DNA from: Chinchilla lanigera
Taxonomy: Eukaryota > Chordata > Mammalia > Rodentia > Chinchillidae
Direction of reading: 5' to 3'
Assembly: GCF_000276665.1 (NCBI RefSeq)
Contig: NW_004955425.1
Location: 23,373,694 to 23,437,693 of the forward strand
Length of the DNA: 64,000 bases
Below, piece after piece: positions 42,385 to 54,442 of the stretch. The notes under the pieces were generated by a model. It was given only the letters and a program-made list of their open reading frames with translations. It was not told where the DNA came from and made no database searches. A program made the translations under genes and the position numbers. Numbering within the stretch: the first letter of the stretch is position 1; each line of letters opens with the position of its first letter.

Positions 42385-42978
42385 ATTTTCTTTTATGTGT
42401 TTTTCTAGAAGTTTTATAGGTTTGTATTTTACATTTAACTCTGCACTCTATTGAGTTAAATGTTGTATAAGACATGAAGCTTAGGTACATTGTTCTTCCC
42501 CCTATGGATGTACACTTGTTCTAGTGTGACTTGTTGAAAAACCTATATACTCTCTCCATTGAATCGGGATTTACCTTTGTCAGAATTCAGTTTATTATAT
42601 TCATGTAGGTATATTTCTGAGTCTTCTGTTCTGTTCCATTGATTTTTTGTGACTATTCCTCTGCCCATACCATACTGTCTTGCTTACTGTAACTACATAG
42701 AAGGCTTAATATGGGTAATTTCTCCCACTTCTATGTTGTTCTTCTTTGTCAAGTTTGTTTTAGCTATTTTAGGACCTGCACTTTTTCATATAGTTTTAGG
42801 GAAAGCATACCCTTAAATCTATGAAGAAAGTATTGCAAAGATTTTGAAAGAATTGCTATAGGCCAATGAAGGGAGAATTGACAACTATATTGTGTGGAAT
42901 CTTCCAATCCATGAGATATATCTTTCCATTTATTTAAGATTTTTTTTACTTTATAAAAATCAACATTTTAAGGGATTT

Positions 42979-43019
42979 GTGTGTGTGTGTGTGTGTGTGT
43001 GCGTGTGCATGTGCATGTG
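42979..43019. repeat. (GT)n microsatellite with variants
   Basis: gt run followed by gcgtgtgcatgtgcatgtgc variants, next to a SINE edge. Confidence 0.9.
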
Positions 43020-43190
43020 CTAGTGACTGAATCCCAGGTATGCATGTTAGGCAGTCACTTTACCATGGAGTTACATCCCAGCTCTTTTTTATTTTGAGAC
43101 AGGGTCTTGCTATATCACTAAGCTTGCAATCCTCCTGCCTCAGCCTCCCAGAGTGCTGAGATTACAGGCATGTGCCACCATGTCTGGCTG
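43018..43190 (-). mobile_element. B1-dID SINE
   Basis: The ID half ('ctagtgactgaatcccaggt', 'ggcagtcactttaccatgga') followed by a B1 body ('attttgagacagggtcttgc', 'agagtgctgagattacaggc', 'accatgtctggct') lacking one duplicated block. Confidence 0.85.
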
Positions 43191-43606
43191 CATTTTAAGA
43201 TCTTATATAAGTATATACATAAGTATTTCATTTTCCTTGGATTAATTATAAATCATATTTTTTACAAGTAAATAAATATCAGTTTCTGCACATTCATTAT
43301 TATTTTAGTTGTTTTTCTGTGTTTACTTACATCACTGATGTGTTTAGATTTATTTTGAAAATTTTATTTAGTGATTTCAATTTGTCTTACCATTTTTTGT
43401 GCATCTTTCTTGTTCTCTTCTGTATAAATTATATATTTTTCCTACTCAGTTCTCTTCTTAGTCCCCCATTTAGTTAAGAAATTTTATGATCTATTTTAAT
43501 ATTGTCAGTCATCCTAGAATTAGCTTTTGAATGTAACTTATCCAATGTAACATTAATTAAAATTTTTACCTCTCTTCTTAAACATTTCTCCTCTCTTGCT
43601 TCTTTT

Positions 43607-43805
43607 GTGGTGCTGAGGATCAAACCCAGGACTTTGTGCATGCTAAAAGTGCTCTCCCACTGAGCTACACTCCATTATCCATTTAAAAATTTTATTTTAA
43701 GGCATAGTTTTGCTAAGGTGCTCGGGCTGGGTTTGAACTTGTGATTCTCCTGCCTCAGCCTCTTGAGTAGCTGGGATTACAGGTGTGTGCCACTGTGCCT
43801 GACTC
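43607..43805 (-). mobile_element. B1-dID SINE
   Basis: ID half 'cttttgtggtgctgaggatc', 'aaacccaggactttgtgcat', 'gtgctctcccactgagctac', then T-rich joint and B1 body 'ggctgggtttgaacttgtga', 'gtagctgggattacaggtgt', 'ccactgtgcctgac'. It is the most complete B1-dID here. Confidence 0.9.
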
Positions 43806-43989
43806 ATTATTATTAGTAGTGGTATTTGGGCTGAAATATTAAAACAATGGAATTTTATTTTGATGAAATAATTGAGTTTATACTCATTTAGTAAATGATG
43901 AGCAAAGACTTCATTTTCCTATCCCATAATGCCTAATAAAAAAAACATTAGTAAATAAATATCTGTGAACAGATTAAGAATAAGGCAGA

Positions 43990-44235
43990 CTGGATAATAA
44001 ACCCCCTTTTATGTTCACACTCCCGCATGTTACTCTCTTTCAAAGAGTGAAATGGCACTAGAAATAAGTGAACCAACATGATGTCAGTGTCAAATCACAT
44101 TCTAATCACTCCAATTAAGCCCAGGGTAAATATTACTTGGTTCATCATGGGGAGCATATGGACACATTTCACCGAAGGAATGCTTTCATAGAGATACTTC
44201 TTTAAGTTGTATTATGCATCACATTTATAAAATGG
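43990..44235. promoter_or_regulatory. Candidate conserved non-coding element
   Basis: Transposon-free block with 'acatgatgtcagtgtcaaat', 'cactccaattaagcccaggg', 'tacttggttcatcatgggga', 'gttgtattatgcatcacat'. It holds TAATTA-like, ATGCAT and TGTCA cores. It looks like ancestral unique DNA between two repeat-rich regions. Confidence 0.25.
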
Positions 44236-44554
44236 CTTGAACAGTGCCGTTTAACCACTGTCTATAAAGTACAGCTATATAATATTCTGCATTTTATTTA
44301 GGGTATGATGAATATCAGTCTCGTTTGGAGATACCCCAGTTTCCAATTTTCTTCACTTTTGAAAAGACCTCTATGTGTGAAAAAAGAACTGTCCTCCTGC
44401 AAAGAACCAATTTCACAAACCTCCTGGTAAACAAATACATTTATATAACTGGAACCTCAGGATGCTAGTGTTGAACTCATTTAAAAACCATTGCAGCAAC
44501 CTTTGGTCTTTAAAAAGCCTATACTGCAGTATATCCTAAACATATGCATCTGCC

Positions 44555-44885
<331 letters not shown>

Positions 44886-44889
44886 GACT

Positions 44890-46300
<1,411 letters not shown>

Positions 46301-46432
46301 CTAGACCTCATTCTTTTTTTTTTTTTTTTTTTGGTTTTTCTCCGGTACCGGGAACCGAACTCACGACCTTGCGCTTGCCAGGCAGGCGCTTTTGCCGCTG
46401 AGCTAAATTCCCAGCCCCTAGACCTCATTCTT
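46301..46432 (-). mobile_element. Young ID SINE with perfect 15-bp target-site duplication
   Basis: The body at 46316-46417 has a T-rich tail, then 'ctccggtaccgggaaccgaa' and 'ctcacgaccttgcgcttgcc', 'aggcaggcgcttttgccgct', 'gagctaaattcccagcccc'. Eight CpGs survive, including the B box (minus strand GAGTTCGGTTCCC). Flanks are ctagacctcattctt at 46301-46315 and 46418-46432. This is among the youngest elements in the window. Confidence 0.97.
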
Positions 46433-46599
46433 GACTCTCATGAAACCACCATTTCTAGTTTATATGCTCTCTCATATGCCTTTGTGCTACTGTTGTCATG
46501 TAATATTTTATCACTTTTGTTTAGCTTCACAAAATATTACTATTTTATAAGAATCAGTGTTTGTTTCAATTTAATCACATAGCTGCAATTTTCTTTGCA

Positions 46600-47725
46600 T
46601 GTCAGACTGTTCTGAGTTCACTTACTTTCTACCTAAGGTACATGCTTTAGAATTTTTTTAGTGTAGGTTTATTGGTAGAAAACTTAAAAAACTTTTTTCT
46701 CTAAAATTAAGTTTATTTTTCCTTTGACCTTTGGAGATATTTTTCCTGGGTGCACAACTCTAAATTGATAATTAATATTTTTCAAAGAGTGAATGTGTCT
46801 TTCTTATGTCTTCTGACTCTCACAGTTGTTGAAAATTGAGATACTGGTTCACTGTTTTCCCTTTAAAGGTAATACAACTTGCTCTGTAGTTGTATTTAAG
46901 ATCATTTTGTCTTTGAGGTATTTCCACTGTTATGATATGACTAGGTATGGATTTATTTTTGATCTTGCTTGGGAACTTGCCAGGGCTTATAAATCTGTGG
47001 GCTGTTGTCTGTTACTTCTGAAGAGGCCCAGCCACCCCACTCCCACTCCTCTCTGTCTGCAGCTAATTGCATGTAAGCTAGACCTTTTCAGTCTGGGCCC
47101 ATGGCTCATAACATTTCCTTTATAGTTTTCACATCTTTGTCTCTTTCTGCTTCATTTTGGGTAAATTACCAAACTCCATCTCCATTCACTAATTTTCGTG
47201 TTACTGGTCTTAATCTGCTTTAGAATTTAGTCATTGAGTTTTAAATTTCCATGATTATATATTTGAATTTTAGGTTTTTGCTTATGATTCATTTGTTTTA
47301 GTGCTCTTGGGTCATTAAAGATATTAAAATATTTTTTGTCACTCATAACCCAATCTTTAACATTTTCATATATTTAAATCTATTATTTTTACTGATTCTT
47401 ACTTATACTATCTTGTTTTCTTGTGTGTTTTGTCTACTTTAGTGACTGGGACTTGGTATTTCCTAGAATAGTAAGAATTGTTTGTGGCCTGACTTAAAGA
47501 TGAGTGACTTATATTTGATTCTGTTGTGTGTCTGGGGCCATTTTAAACTAAACTCTTGGCTTGAGTTTTCTCAGACTGTCTAGGTAGTGTGAATTCTCGA
47601 TTCCCTGAGAAAGCTCATGGTGATTATTATGTATAACCCCTTCATCCCCATTTATTCAGCACTATTCAACACTAAGGCCAGGCACTTTTCCTGAAGTTCT
47701 TTTGGGAGGGCTAGGAGAATGCAGT
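46600..47725 (-). mobile_element. HAL1/L1M 5'-region fragment
   Basis: The plus strand shows reversed ORF1-side L1/HAL1 texture: 'ctttgaggtatttccactgt', 'aatttccatgattatatatt', 'tttgcttatgattcatttgt', 'gtgtgttttgtctactttag', 'tgactgggacttggtatttc'. The 99-codon frame at 46826-47125 is a plus-strand shadow. Confidence 0.5.
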
Positions 47726-47729
47726 TGAG

Positions 47730-48440
47730 GTTATTTTTAGTATACCATTGTACAGGAATAGCACTTTATAGTTCTATTATTTTATTGGAGGACTCTATTG
47801 TTATGCTTTTTAAATTGAGCAGGTCCTGGTCTTTTTCTCCTTTCTCTCAATTCATGACAGAGTCTGTGAGAATCTAAACACAAAGTCATTTAGATATTTA
47901 TAATTAAGACAAAGCACATTTCAGTCTTGTATTTACCTTTGTGGGTCCTGATAGTCACTTAGTTTTTGATTTCTGAATAACTTTTAGTATCTTACTGGAT
48001 CACTGATGGCTTTATAAAGGAAGTTTTCAAACTTTTTCAGGTATTTCAGAAATTTCATTAGCAGGGCAGGAAGGTCGTCCACCATAATTCTAGAATTGAA
48101 AATTCATTTCTTTTTTTTACAGATAATTAAAGTGAAAGTTATAGTCATCTTTATTAGTAACCACAATAATTTGAAATAATTTCTTATATGTAAGATAGAT
48201 ACTTGGTTCAAAATTAACTAATTTATCATGTAGCTATTGGGAGAAGGGAAAATGCCTCTGTAGACAGATCCAACAAGAGTGACTGTTAAAGCAAATGGAA
48301 ACATCATACTGTTATTTCTCCCTTTCTATTTTTGCACAATTTAAAATCATTAAGATATTCCTTGTAAGAATCCTATGAAGCTACCATTTTCATTGAACAG
48401 AGTACCCTATGAGCTAATGCTGATAGTGATTCAGAGTAGT
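47730..48440. other. No recognised feature
   Basis: AT-rich unique-looking DNA with no SINE/LTR motif. Possibly more old L1, but not assignable. Confidence 0.4.
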
Positions 48441-48448
48441 AATAGCTG

Positions 48449-48449
<1 letters not shown>

Positions 48450-48485
<36 letters not shown>
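48450..48485. repeat. (TA)18 microsatellite
   Basis: Uninterrupted ta dinucleotides, 36 bases. Confidence 0.96.
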
Positions 48486-48487
<2 letters not shown>

Positions 48488-48609
48488 CTTTTCCTTTCAC
48501 TTATTAGCATTACAGTAGGTTCCATTTCTAGGGTTATAAATACTGTTACCATGAACTTTATTGACATAAATTTTTGCCACTTATTTTGTTTTTGTTTCTC
48601 ATAAGAACT

Positions 48610-49160
48610 TTTTTTTGGTAGTACTGGGGACTGAACTCAGGACCTTTGCCCTGAGCTATACCTCTAGCCTTTTTTTTTTTTTTTTATTTTGAGACAGTGT
48701 CTACTGAGTCACTAAGTTGCATAGGTTTGGCTCTTGTCTTAGTTACTTTTCTCTCATTGCTGGGACAAAATACTTGATGCCCAAAATTAAGGAAGGAAAG
48801 GTTTATTTCACTTACAGTTTGTGGAGATTTCAGTCCATACTTGGCAGGTTACAAGGCAAAGTGGCACACGGCAGAGGGCTACAGCTCATGGTGGCAGAAC
48901 ACAGCCAAAGCAACAATCACCAAAGGGAGGAATGATGGCAAGCAGCCTCTTCCTCTCCCTTACATGTGCAAACTATCCACCCCAGGGCGGGTGTAGCTCT
49001 CACACCCATAATCAATCAAACTCTAAAAGGCTGCCCCATGACCACATGAGACTTTGGGGGGACACAGAGACACAAATCATAACAGCTCAAATGTGTGTAA
49101 TCCCCCACCTCAGCCTTGCAGAATTCTGGATTTGCAGGCATGAGTCACCACATCTGGCTT
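48610..49160 (-). mobile_element. B1-dID SINE split by an LTR
   Basis: Left part 48610-48734: ID half 'ggtagtactggggactgaac', 'aggacctttgccctgagcta', T-run, and the start of B1 'tttgagacagtgtctactga'. Right part 49085-49160: rest of the B1 'ccccacctcagccttgcaga', 'ggatttgcaggcatgagtca', 'ccacatctggct'. A 350-bp LTR separates them. Confidence 0.88.
48730..49089 (-). mobile_element. Complete MaLR-type LTR inside a SINE
   Basis: The LTR body at 48735-49084 is 350 bp. Read on the minus strand it begins TGTTATGATTTGTG and ends GTAACTAAGACA, with AATAAA near 'aaggtttatttcac' (48796-48809 on the plus strand). Flanking 5-mers gctct (48730-48734) and gctca (49085-49089) fit a 5-bp target-site duplication with one change. 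It is a solo LTR. Confidence 0.88.
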
Positions 49161-49475
49161 TATAAAAACATTGTTAAAACTCTATGGGTGTCTTTAATTA
49201 TTTTTTTCTGTTTTATATTTTTCTCAATTTTTTTCTTTGTGCATGTTTCCAATTCATAATGGTTACAGCAGCTGCTTCAATTATTAAAAGTCTCATTTAT
49301 GTGCATTGACTTGAGATGATGTATATCTCAAGAGTACTATGATAACAGCAAGTCAAAAATTCTAGGGCATGGTTGTACCAGTAGCCCAGTAGCCTTCGGT
49401 TCTTTCCTGGAAGAAGTCTTAGAAAATTTTGTTTCCAGGGCTTTGGCTCCCCTTATGGCCAATCTGTAATAAGTA

Positions 49476-49595
49476 AGGCTTTCTTCTTTTTTTTTTTTTT
49501 CTCCAGTACCAGGAATCCAACTCATGACCTTGCACTTGCCAGGCAGGCACTGTACTGCTGAGCTAAATCCCCAGCCCCCTCTAGCCTTTCTTCTT
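49476..49595 (-). mobile_element. ID SINE with target-site duplication
   Basis: Body at 49489-49582: T-tail, 'ctccagtaccaggaatccaa', 'ctcatgaccttgcacttgcc', 'aggcaggcactgtactgctg', 'agctaaatccccagccccc'. Flanks aggctttcttctt (49476-49488) and agcctttcttctt (49583-49595) differ by one base. Confidence 0.93.
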
Positions 49596-49741
49596 GTAGT
49601 CATCCATCTCTGTAGCTGAAGCTTGTTGGCCTCAAATGTGAAACAGGTTTATACTACTTTTTTTGTAATACAGCACTTTCAATTTAGACACAAATCTGTG
49701 TTTGGAATGCAAGAGTGCCACTAGCTCTTAGCTGTATATTT

Positions 49742-49823
49742 TATTTTTTGGTACTGGGAATTGAATTCAGAACCTTGCACTTGCCAGACAGGGGCTGTGT
49801 CACTAAACTGTATCCCCATCTCT
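49742..49823 (-). mobile_element. ID SINE
   Basis: 'tttttggtactgggaattga', 'attcagaaccttgcacttgc', 'cagacaggggctgtgtcact', 'aaactgtatccccatc'. It is somewhat diverged. Confidence 0.85.
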
Positions 49824-49919
49824 GTATACTTTAGAGTTTATTGAATTGCTTGCGCCTGGACAGCATGGGTTCTAAATGCCAGCCATCCCTGGAAAGTTCA
49901 AAGAGTGGAAATTTAAAAA

Positions 49920-50028
49920 TTGACCTTTCTGGCAGGGGATATCGCTCAGTGGCACAAGTACCTGCCTGGCAAGCACAAGGTCCTGAGTTTGATTCTCAAT
50001 ACAAAAAAAAAAAAATTTGACCTTTCTG
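49920..50028 (+). mobile_element. ID SINE with 12-bp target-site duplication
   Basis: Body 49932-50016: 'gcaggggatatcgctcagtg', 'gcacaagtacctgcctggca', 'agcacaaggtcctgagtttg', 'attctcaata' and an A-tail. Flanks ttgacctttctg at 49920-49931 and 50017-50028. Confidence 0.94.
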
Positions 50029-50029
50029 A

Positions 50030-50585
50030 GATGGTTCCCTTAAGGCAACTTGAGGCCAGATCAGGTGAAAATCGTGCTGTTGCTGTTGGATACCCTGAGA
50101 TATATTTGTGGAATTGCTCATGCCAGATTCATTCCATGAGGCCCTGCCAGGTGCTAGAATGATATGTGGCCTATTACCCACCCTTACAGGTAATAGGGAC
50201 TCTATCATGAGTGATGGGATGCTCCAGCCCTCCCATCTCTTCTAGCTGGTTTTCTTCTGCACTGGGGAGCAGAAGGCAGGGAGGTGTCTTGCAAATTGCT
50301 TGTTTTACCTTGTGTTTCATCTTGTGAGTCTGTTCTTTATGTAAAGGCCTAGTTATGTAGAGGAAAAGAACCTACTCTTACTTCCACCATGGAAAGAAGA
50401 AAATTCATCAGAATATCATAATCTTTCTTTTGTAGGAATGGTTAGGTATGCTATTTTAGAATTGTGATCACTAAGCTGTCAGGAAGTCTTGCTGGATCCA
50501 AGCTGGGTTTATGTGCTTTTCCTTCTCTTCTAGTTATTATTATTTGTGTTATCCATGCTATTATTGTTGTTTTGGTGGGGTTTTA
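50030..50585. other. No recognised feature
   Basis: Unique-looking sequence with moderate GC. No domain in the short frames. Confidence 0.45.
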
Positions 50586-50587
50586 TA

Positions 50588-50755
50588 TTGTTACTATGAA
50601 TTCTTTGAAACAGATTCTCATTATTATTCTCATTTTATAGGAAACTGAGGTTTAGATTAAATGACTTGTCTAAGGCCAGAAGCAGCAGAGTCAGTATTCA
50701 AACCAGACTCCCTGCTAACCATTTCTGTGTACTGTATTGCCTCACTAACATGAAA
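50588..50755 (-). mobile_element. MIR SINE
   Basis: 'tattattctcattttatagg', 'aaactgaggtttagattaaa', 'tgacttgtctaaggccagaa', 'gcagagtcagtattcaaacc', 'agactccctgctaaccattt' is a good reversed MIR core. Confidence 0.85.
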
Positions 50756-50849
50756 TAATCAGTCCTCTAAAACTTTCTATTCAAAGTATTCCCAGACGGC
50801 TCACTTGATTTTTGACAGCCCTTAGGCTGTAACTACTTGTTAGATCCTT

Positions 50850-51325
50850 CATGTGTATCTCTGTCTTCCTGAGAAACCACTTTGAAGATACCACCATGTA
50901 TTACAGCAGTCATTGATATTTTCCTACTAATCTATCCATAACTCTCTAATGTTTGTATTGTTCCTATCCTATTTCATAAATGGATCCATGTTTATTATTA
51001 TGTGTTTCCTACAACAACCATTGAGAATTATTGAATGATTATTCACTAGGTCACTCAAGTATAGTTCTATTTATATTCTTTAGAAGCCACTTTGAAGATA
51101 CCTAAGTATAGTACAACAACTATTGATAATCTCCTACCTCTTTTGTCTGTAACTCACTATCATTTGTCTATTTGCTTTCCTGAGAAACTATCTTATAGAT
51201 AACAATATGTAAAACAATAACCATTGATAATTTCCTACCACTTTGTCTGTAATTTGGTAAGCCCCTCCTATTATTATGTTATCCTTCTTTTACTCTTTAA
51301 AATAAAATAAAATAAAATAAAAAAC
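50850..51325 (+). mobile_element. L1 3' UTR with repeated units
   Basis: Three diverged copies of a unit containing 'ccactttgaagata...' and 'attgata(a/t)tt(t)cctac' begin near 50877, 51087 and 51188. The element ends in (aaaat)n, the polyA end of the L1. Matching sequence is at 62.58-62.78 kb in the same strand and, reversed, at 25.9-26.16 kb. Confidence 0.75.
51295..51325. repeat. (AAAAT)n at L1 3' terminus
   Basis: Pentamer run derived from the L1 poly(A) tail. Confidence 0.9.
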
Positions 51326-51448
51326 CAACAAAGTATTTACCAGGTACATTTGCAGGGGATCTCATAAATGCTTATGAGACAGCAAAATCAGCCCTACCTA
51401 GCCCAGACCTTGGGAATCTGGATCTGCATTCTAACAGTATGGCCTGAA

Positions 51449-53287
51449 GTTTTTTTTTTTTTTTAATTTAAAAGAGGAAAGAAAATAAAAATAACAATAA
51501 AACAGTTTCAAAGCAGGTTAGTAGGAGAGTTACAAAATTAATACATTATGTATTGTCTTTGTAGTAGTTATTCAGAGTACAGGATATAGGCATGATATCT
51601 TGTTTAAACAATATTAGCACAAACCTTTCCTTTCAATGAACTAAGAGATGCTAATAGTACAGCTAACTTGCATTTTTCTCCCTTTTGCCTTTCTGTCTTT
51701 CCCCTTTCCCCCATCCTAGTTCCTTTTCCTTTTGAACAATTCCTTGCCATTTCACAGTATCCATTTACATTTTAGTCCTTATTTACTCTTTCAATTTCTC
51801 ATACCAGGGAGATAATACGATGTTTACACATGTGAGTCTGATATGTTTTACTTATGAGTATGGTTTCAAGTTGCATCATTTACCTATAAAAGTGTCAAGT
51901 TTATCCTTCTTTGTGGCTGAGTAGTACTCCATTGTGTTAAACATAGCACATCTTTTTTATCCATTCCTCAGTTGATGGGCATTTGGGTTGTTTCCAAGAT
52001 TTAGTGATTACAAATTGTGCTGCTATAAGCATGGGTGCACATATATTGCTGTGGTATGATGTTTTTAATTCTTGTGGGAAGACACCCAGGAGAATAGCTG
52101 GGTCAAGTGGGACTTCTAACCCTAGCTTTTTGAGGAATCTCCACACTGAGTTCCACAGTGGTCACACCAGTCTACACTCCTACCAACAGTGGAGATGGTT
52201 TCATTTTTCCCCAAACCCCTCCAGCATTTGTTATTGGTTGATTTCTGGATGATAGCCATTCTTTCTGGGGTGAGATGGAATCTTACTTTTGCTCAAATTT
52301 GCATCTCTCAAGTGACCAATGATGTTGAACATTTTTCCATCTATTTATTTGCCATTTGTATTTTTCTTGTTTTTTGTTTTTGTTTTTTTTTTCCTGTACC
52401 AGGAACCGAACTCATGACCTTGTGCTTGCCAGGCAGGCACTGTGCTGCTGAGCTAAATCCCCAGCCCTGCCATTTGTATTTCTTCATCTGAGAAGTGTGT
52501 ATTCATCTCAGATGCCCTTTTCTGGACTGGCTCTTTGAATTTGGGGAATCTGATTTTTTTTTCAATTCTCTATATGCTCTAGATATAAGTCCTTTGTTTG
52601 AGGGACAACTGGCCATAATTTTTCCCAGTCTGTGGATCTTCTTTTCATTCTGTTGTTGATTTCCTTTGTTGTGCAAAAGCTTTTTAATAAGATGAGATCC
52701 CAGTTGTTGATTCTTTGTATATTTCTCTTGTAATCTGGGATTTATTCATGAAGTCTCTCTGCCTTCAAGATTTCTTTTTTTTTCCCACCCGTTTCTCTTC
52801 CAGTAAATTAATGTGTCTGTTTAAATATTTAGATCTTTGACCCATTTTGACTTTAATTTAGTGCATGGTGATAGACATGGTTCTAGTTTTAGTCTTTGGC
52901 TTGGGAAGAGACAGTTTTTCCAGCACCATTTATTAAAGAGGCTATCTTTCTTCCCTTAAACATGTTTGGCCCCTTTGTCAAAGATAAAGTGGCTGAGTAT
53001 GTTTGGGGTTGTGTCTGCATCTTCTATTCTGTTCTAGTGGTCCTCAGGCCTGTCTTTTGTCAATACCATGCTGATTTTATTACAGTAGCTTTGTAATATA
53101 ATTTTAGGCCTGGGATTATAATGCCCCCTGACTTGTCTTTGTTGCCCATAATTGCTTTTGTTATTCTCAGTCTCTCCTTGTCCCAGATGAATTTTAGGAA
53201 TGTTTTCTCTAGACCTGTGAGGTATGCTAATGGTATTTTGATTGGGATTGCATTTTCACTATGTTGGTTCTTCCTATCCAAGAGCAA
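51449..53287 (-). mobile_element. L1 3' half (3' UTR and ORF2 C-terminus)
   Basis: A T-tract at 51449-51463 is the poly(A) end. The 3' UTR follows to about 51830, then the ORF2 C-terminal coding region: 51937-52146 ([37 protein letters not shown]) and 53060-53287 ([41 protein letters not shown]). An ID at 52364-52467 interrupts it. Orientation flips at about 53288. Confidence 0.88.
52350..52481 (-). mobile_element. ID SINE in L1, perfect 14-bp target-site duplication
   Basis: Body 52364-52467: T-rich tail, 'cctgtaccaggaaccgaact', 'catgaccttgtgcttgccag', 'gcaggcactgtgctgctgag', 'ctaaatccccagccc'. Flanks tgccatttgtattt at 52350-52363 and 52468-52481. Confidence 0.96.
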
Positions 53288-53790
53288 GGTATGCCTTTCA
53301 CAGGTTCACCCAACTGCATAAAACAAATAGTAACAGACATGAAAAACCAAATAAGCACTAACATAGTTATAGTGGAGGACCTTAATATACACTCTCACAA
53401 ATAAATAGATCAACTAGACAAAAAAATCAACAAAGAAATAGTAGAACTAAACCAAGCCTGTGCACAAATGGACTTGGTAGATGTCTAGAGTGTCCCACCT
53501 GAAAACATCAGAATACGCATTCTTCTCAGCTGCACATGGGATGTTCTCCAAAACAGGCCATATATTAGCTGACAAAGCATGTTTAAGTAAATATAGAGGA
53601 ACTTAAATCATCCTGTGCATACTATCTGACCATAGCACAACAGAACTGGACATCAACCACAAAGGAAATCAGAAGAACTACATTAACATATGGAAACTAA
53701 ACAACACCCTGTTCAACAACCAATGGGTCACAGAGGAAATTAAAGATGAAATTAAACAGCATCTACAATTAAATGATAATGCTGATGACT
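53288..53790 (+). pseudogene. Inverted L1 ORF2 endonuclease segment
   Basis: The strand changes here: plus-strand codons resemble the endonuclease region (VEDLNIH, then AQMDLVD, EYAFFSAAHG, then 'tatctgaccatagcacaaca' (SDH-like), 'aacatatggaaactaaacaa' (WKLNN)). It abuts the minus-strand 3' half, as in L1 insertions with 5' inversion (twin priming), though about 1.5 kb of ORF2 between the two parts is missing. Confidence 0.8.
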
Positions 53791-53792
53791 CT

Positions 53793-54160
53793 TGTTATTA
53801 CAGTTTATACCTGGATGTCCCCCAAGAATCTCATGTGCTGAGGCTTTGGAAGCCGACTACACTGTGGGGCTTGTAGCTGACTTGCTCTTGGGAGATGGCT
53901 GTGGTCAGAAGGGGCAGTTGCTGTGGGCATGCTGAGGAAGCATTCATCTCCCTTCCTGCCTCGTCCCTTGACTCTCGGTTTCCTGGATGCCATGAGCTGA
54001 GCAGAGCTCCTCCGCCCAGGCCCTGCCCCCATGCAGTTTGCCCTAGAGCTGGCCAACTATCAATGGAAACCTCTACAAACTGAGCCAAAATAAGTCTTTC
54101 TTCCTATAAGTTTTGGGTGTCAAGTTTTGTGTCTCCACGACAGGAAAGTGACCAAGACAC
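53793..54160 (+). mobile_element. MaLR-type LTR
   Basis: Begins 'tgttattacagtttatacct', contains 'aagaatctcatgtgctgagg', 'ctggatgccatgagctgagc', 'gagccaaaataagtctttct' (polyadenylation area), and ends 'aggaaagtgaccaagaca'. Three overlapping frames inside it are shadows. It starts right at the end of the inverted L1 segment. Confidence 0.85.
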
Positions 54161-54289
54161 TTACGAACACTGAAGTTTGAGAAGCACTACTTTGGAACAT
54201 TGCAGAGGCAGAGAGCTGATCGAGGAAGACAGCCTAGTAGATTAACTATCTGTCGGAGGGTAATTTCAGCTTTTGTCAACAGATGGCGC

Positions 54290-54440
54290 TCTGGCTGAAC
54301 AGTTGTGTCTCCCCAAAAATTTTATGTAGAACCCCTTATCTATAATGTGATGGTACATGGAGGTAGGCCTTTGGAAGGTAATAGGTAAGCAGGGTGAAGT
54401 CTTTATGTTAAGATTCAATGTTCTTATAAGAATAAAAAAA
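54290..54440 (+). mobile_element. MLT-like LTR 5' fragment
   Basis: 'gaacagttgtgtctccccaa', 'aatgtgatggtacatggagg', 'taggcctttggaaggtaata', 'gttcttataag' follow the first third of an MLT1-type LTR. The rest may be displaced by the B1 downstream. Confidence 0.65.
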
Positions 54441-54442
54441 AG

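Larger units (their letters stand above)
42385..43600 (-). mobile_element. Ancient L1M ORF2 tail, probable continuation of 34.77-37.63 kb
   Basis: 'ttctagaagttttataggtt', 'gttccattgattttttgtga', 'ccataccatactgtcttgct', 'gtcaagtttgttttagctat', 'cttccaatccatgagatata' is L1M in reverse. In the L1 order it begins close to where the piece ending at 37.63 kb stops. A GT microsatellite and a B1-dID interrupt it at 42.98-43.19 kb; the part beyond 43.19 kb is L1M-like but weaker. Confidence 0.65.

Noticed and set aside
48821..49165. 114-codon plus-strand frame
   Set aside because: It crosses the solo LTR and a split SINE.
50877..51240. Repeated units as a CRISPR-like array
   Set aside because: Units are diverged, unevenly spaced (210 and 101 bp), and match an L1 3' UTR.
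53805..54088. Overlapping 83- and 85-codon frames at 53.8 kb
   Set aside because: They are antisense to a MaLR LTR and in two phases at once.
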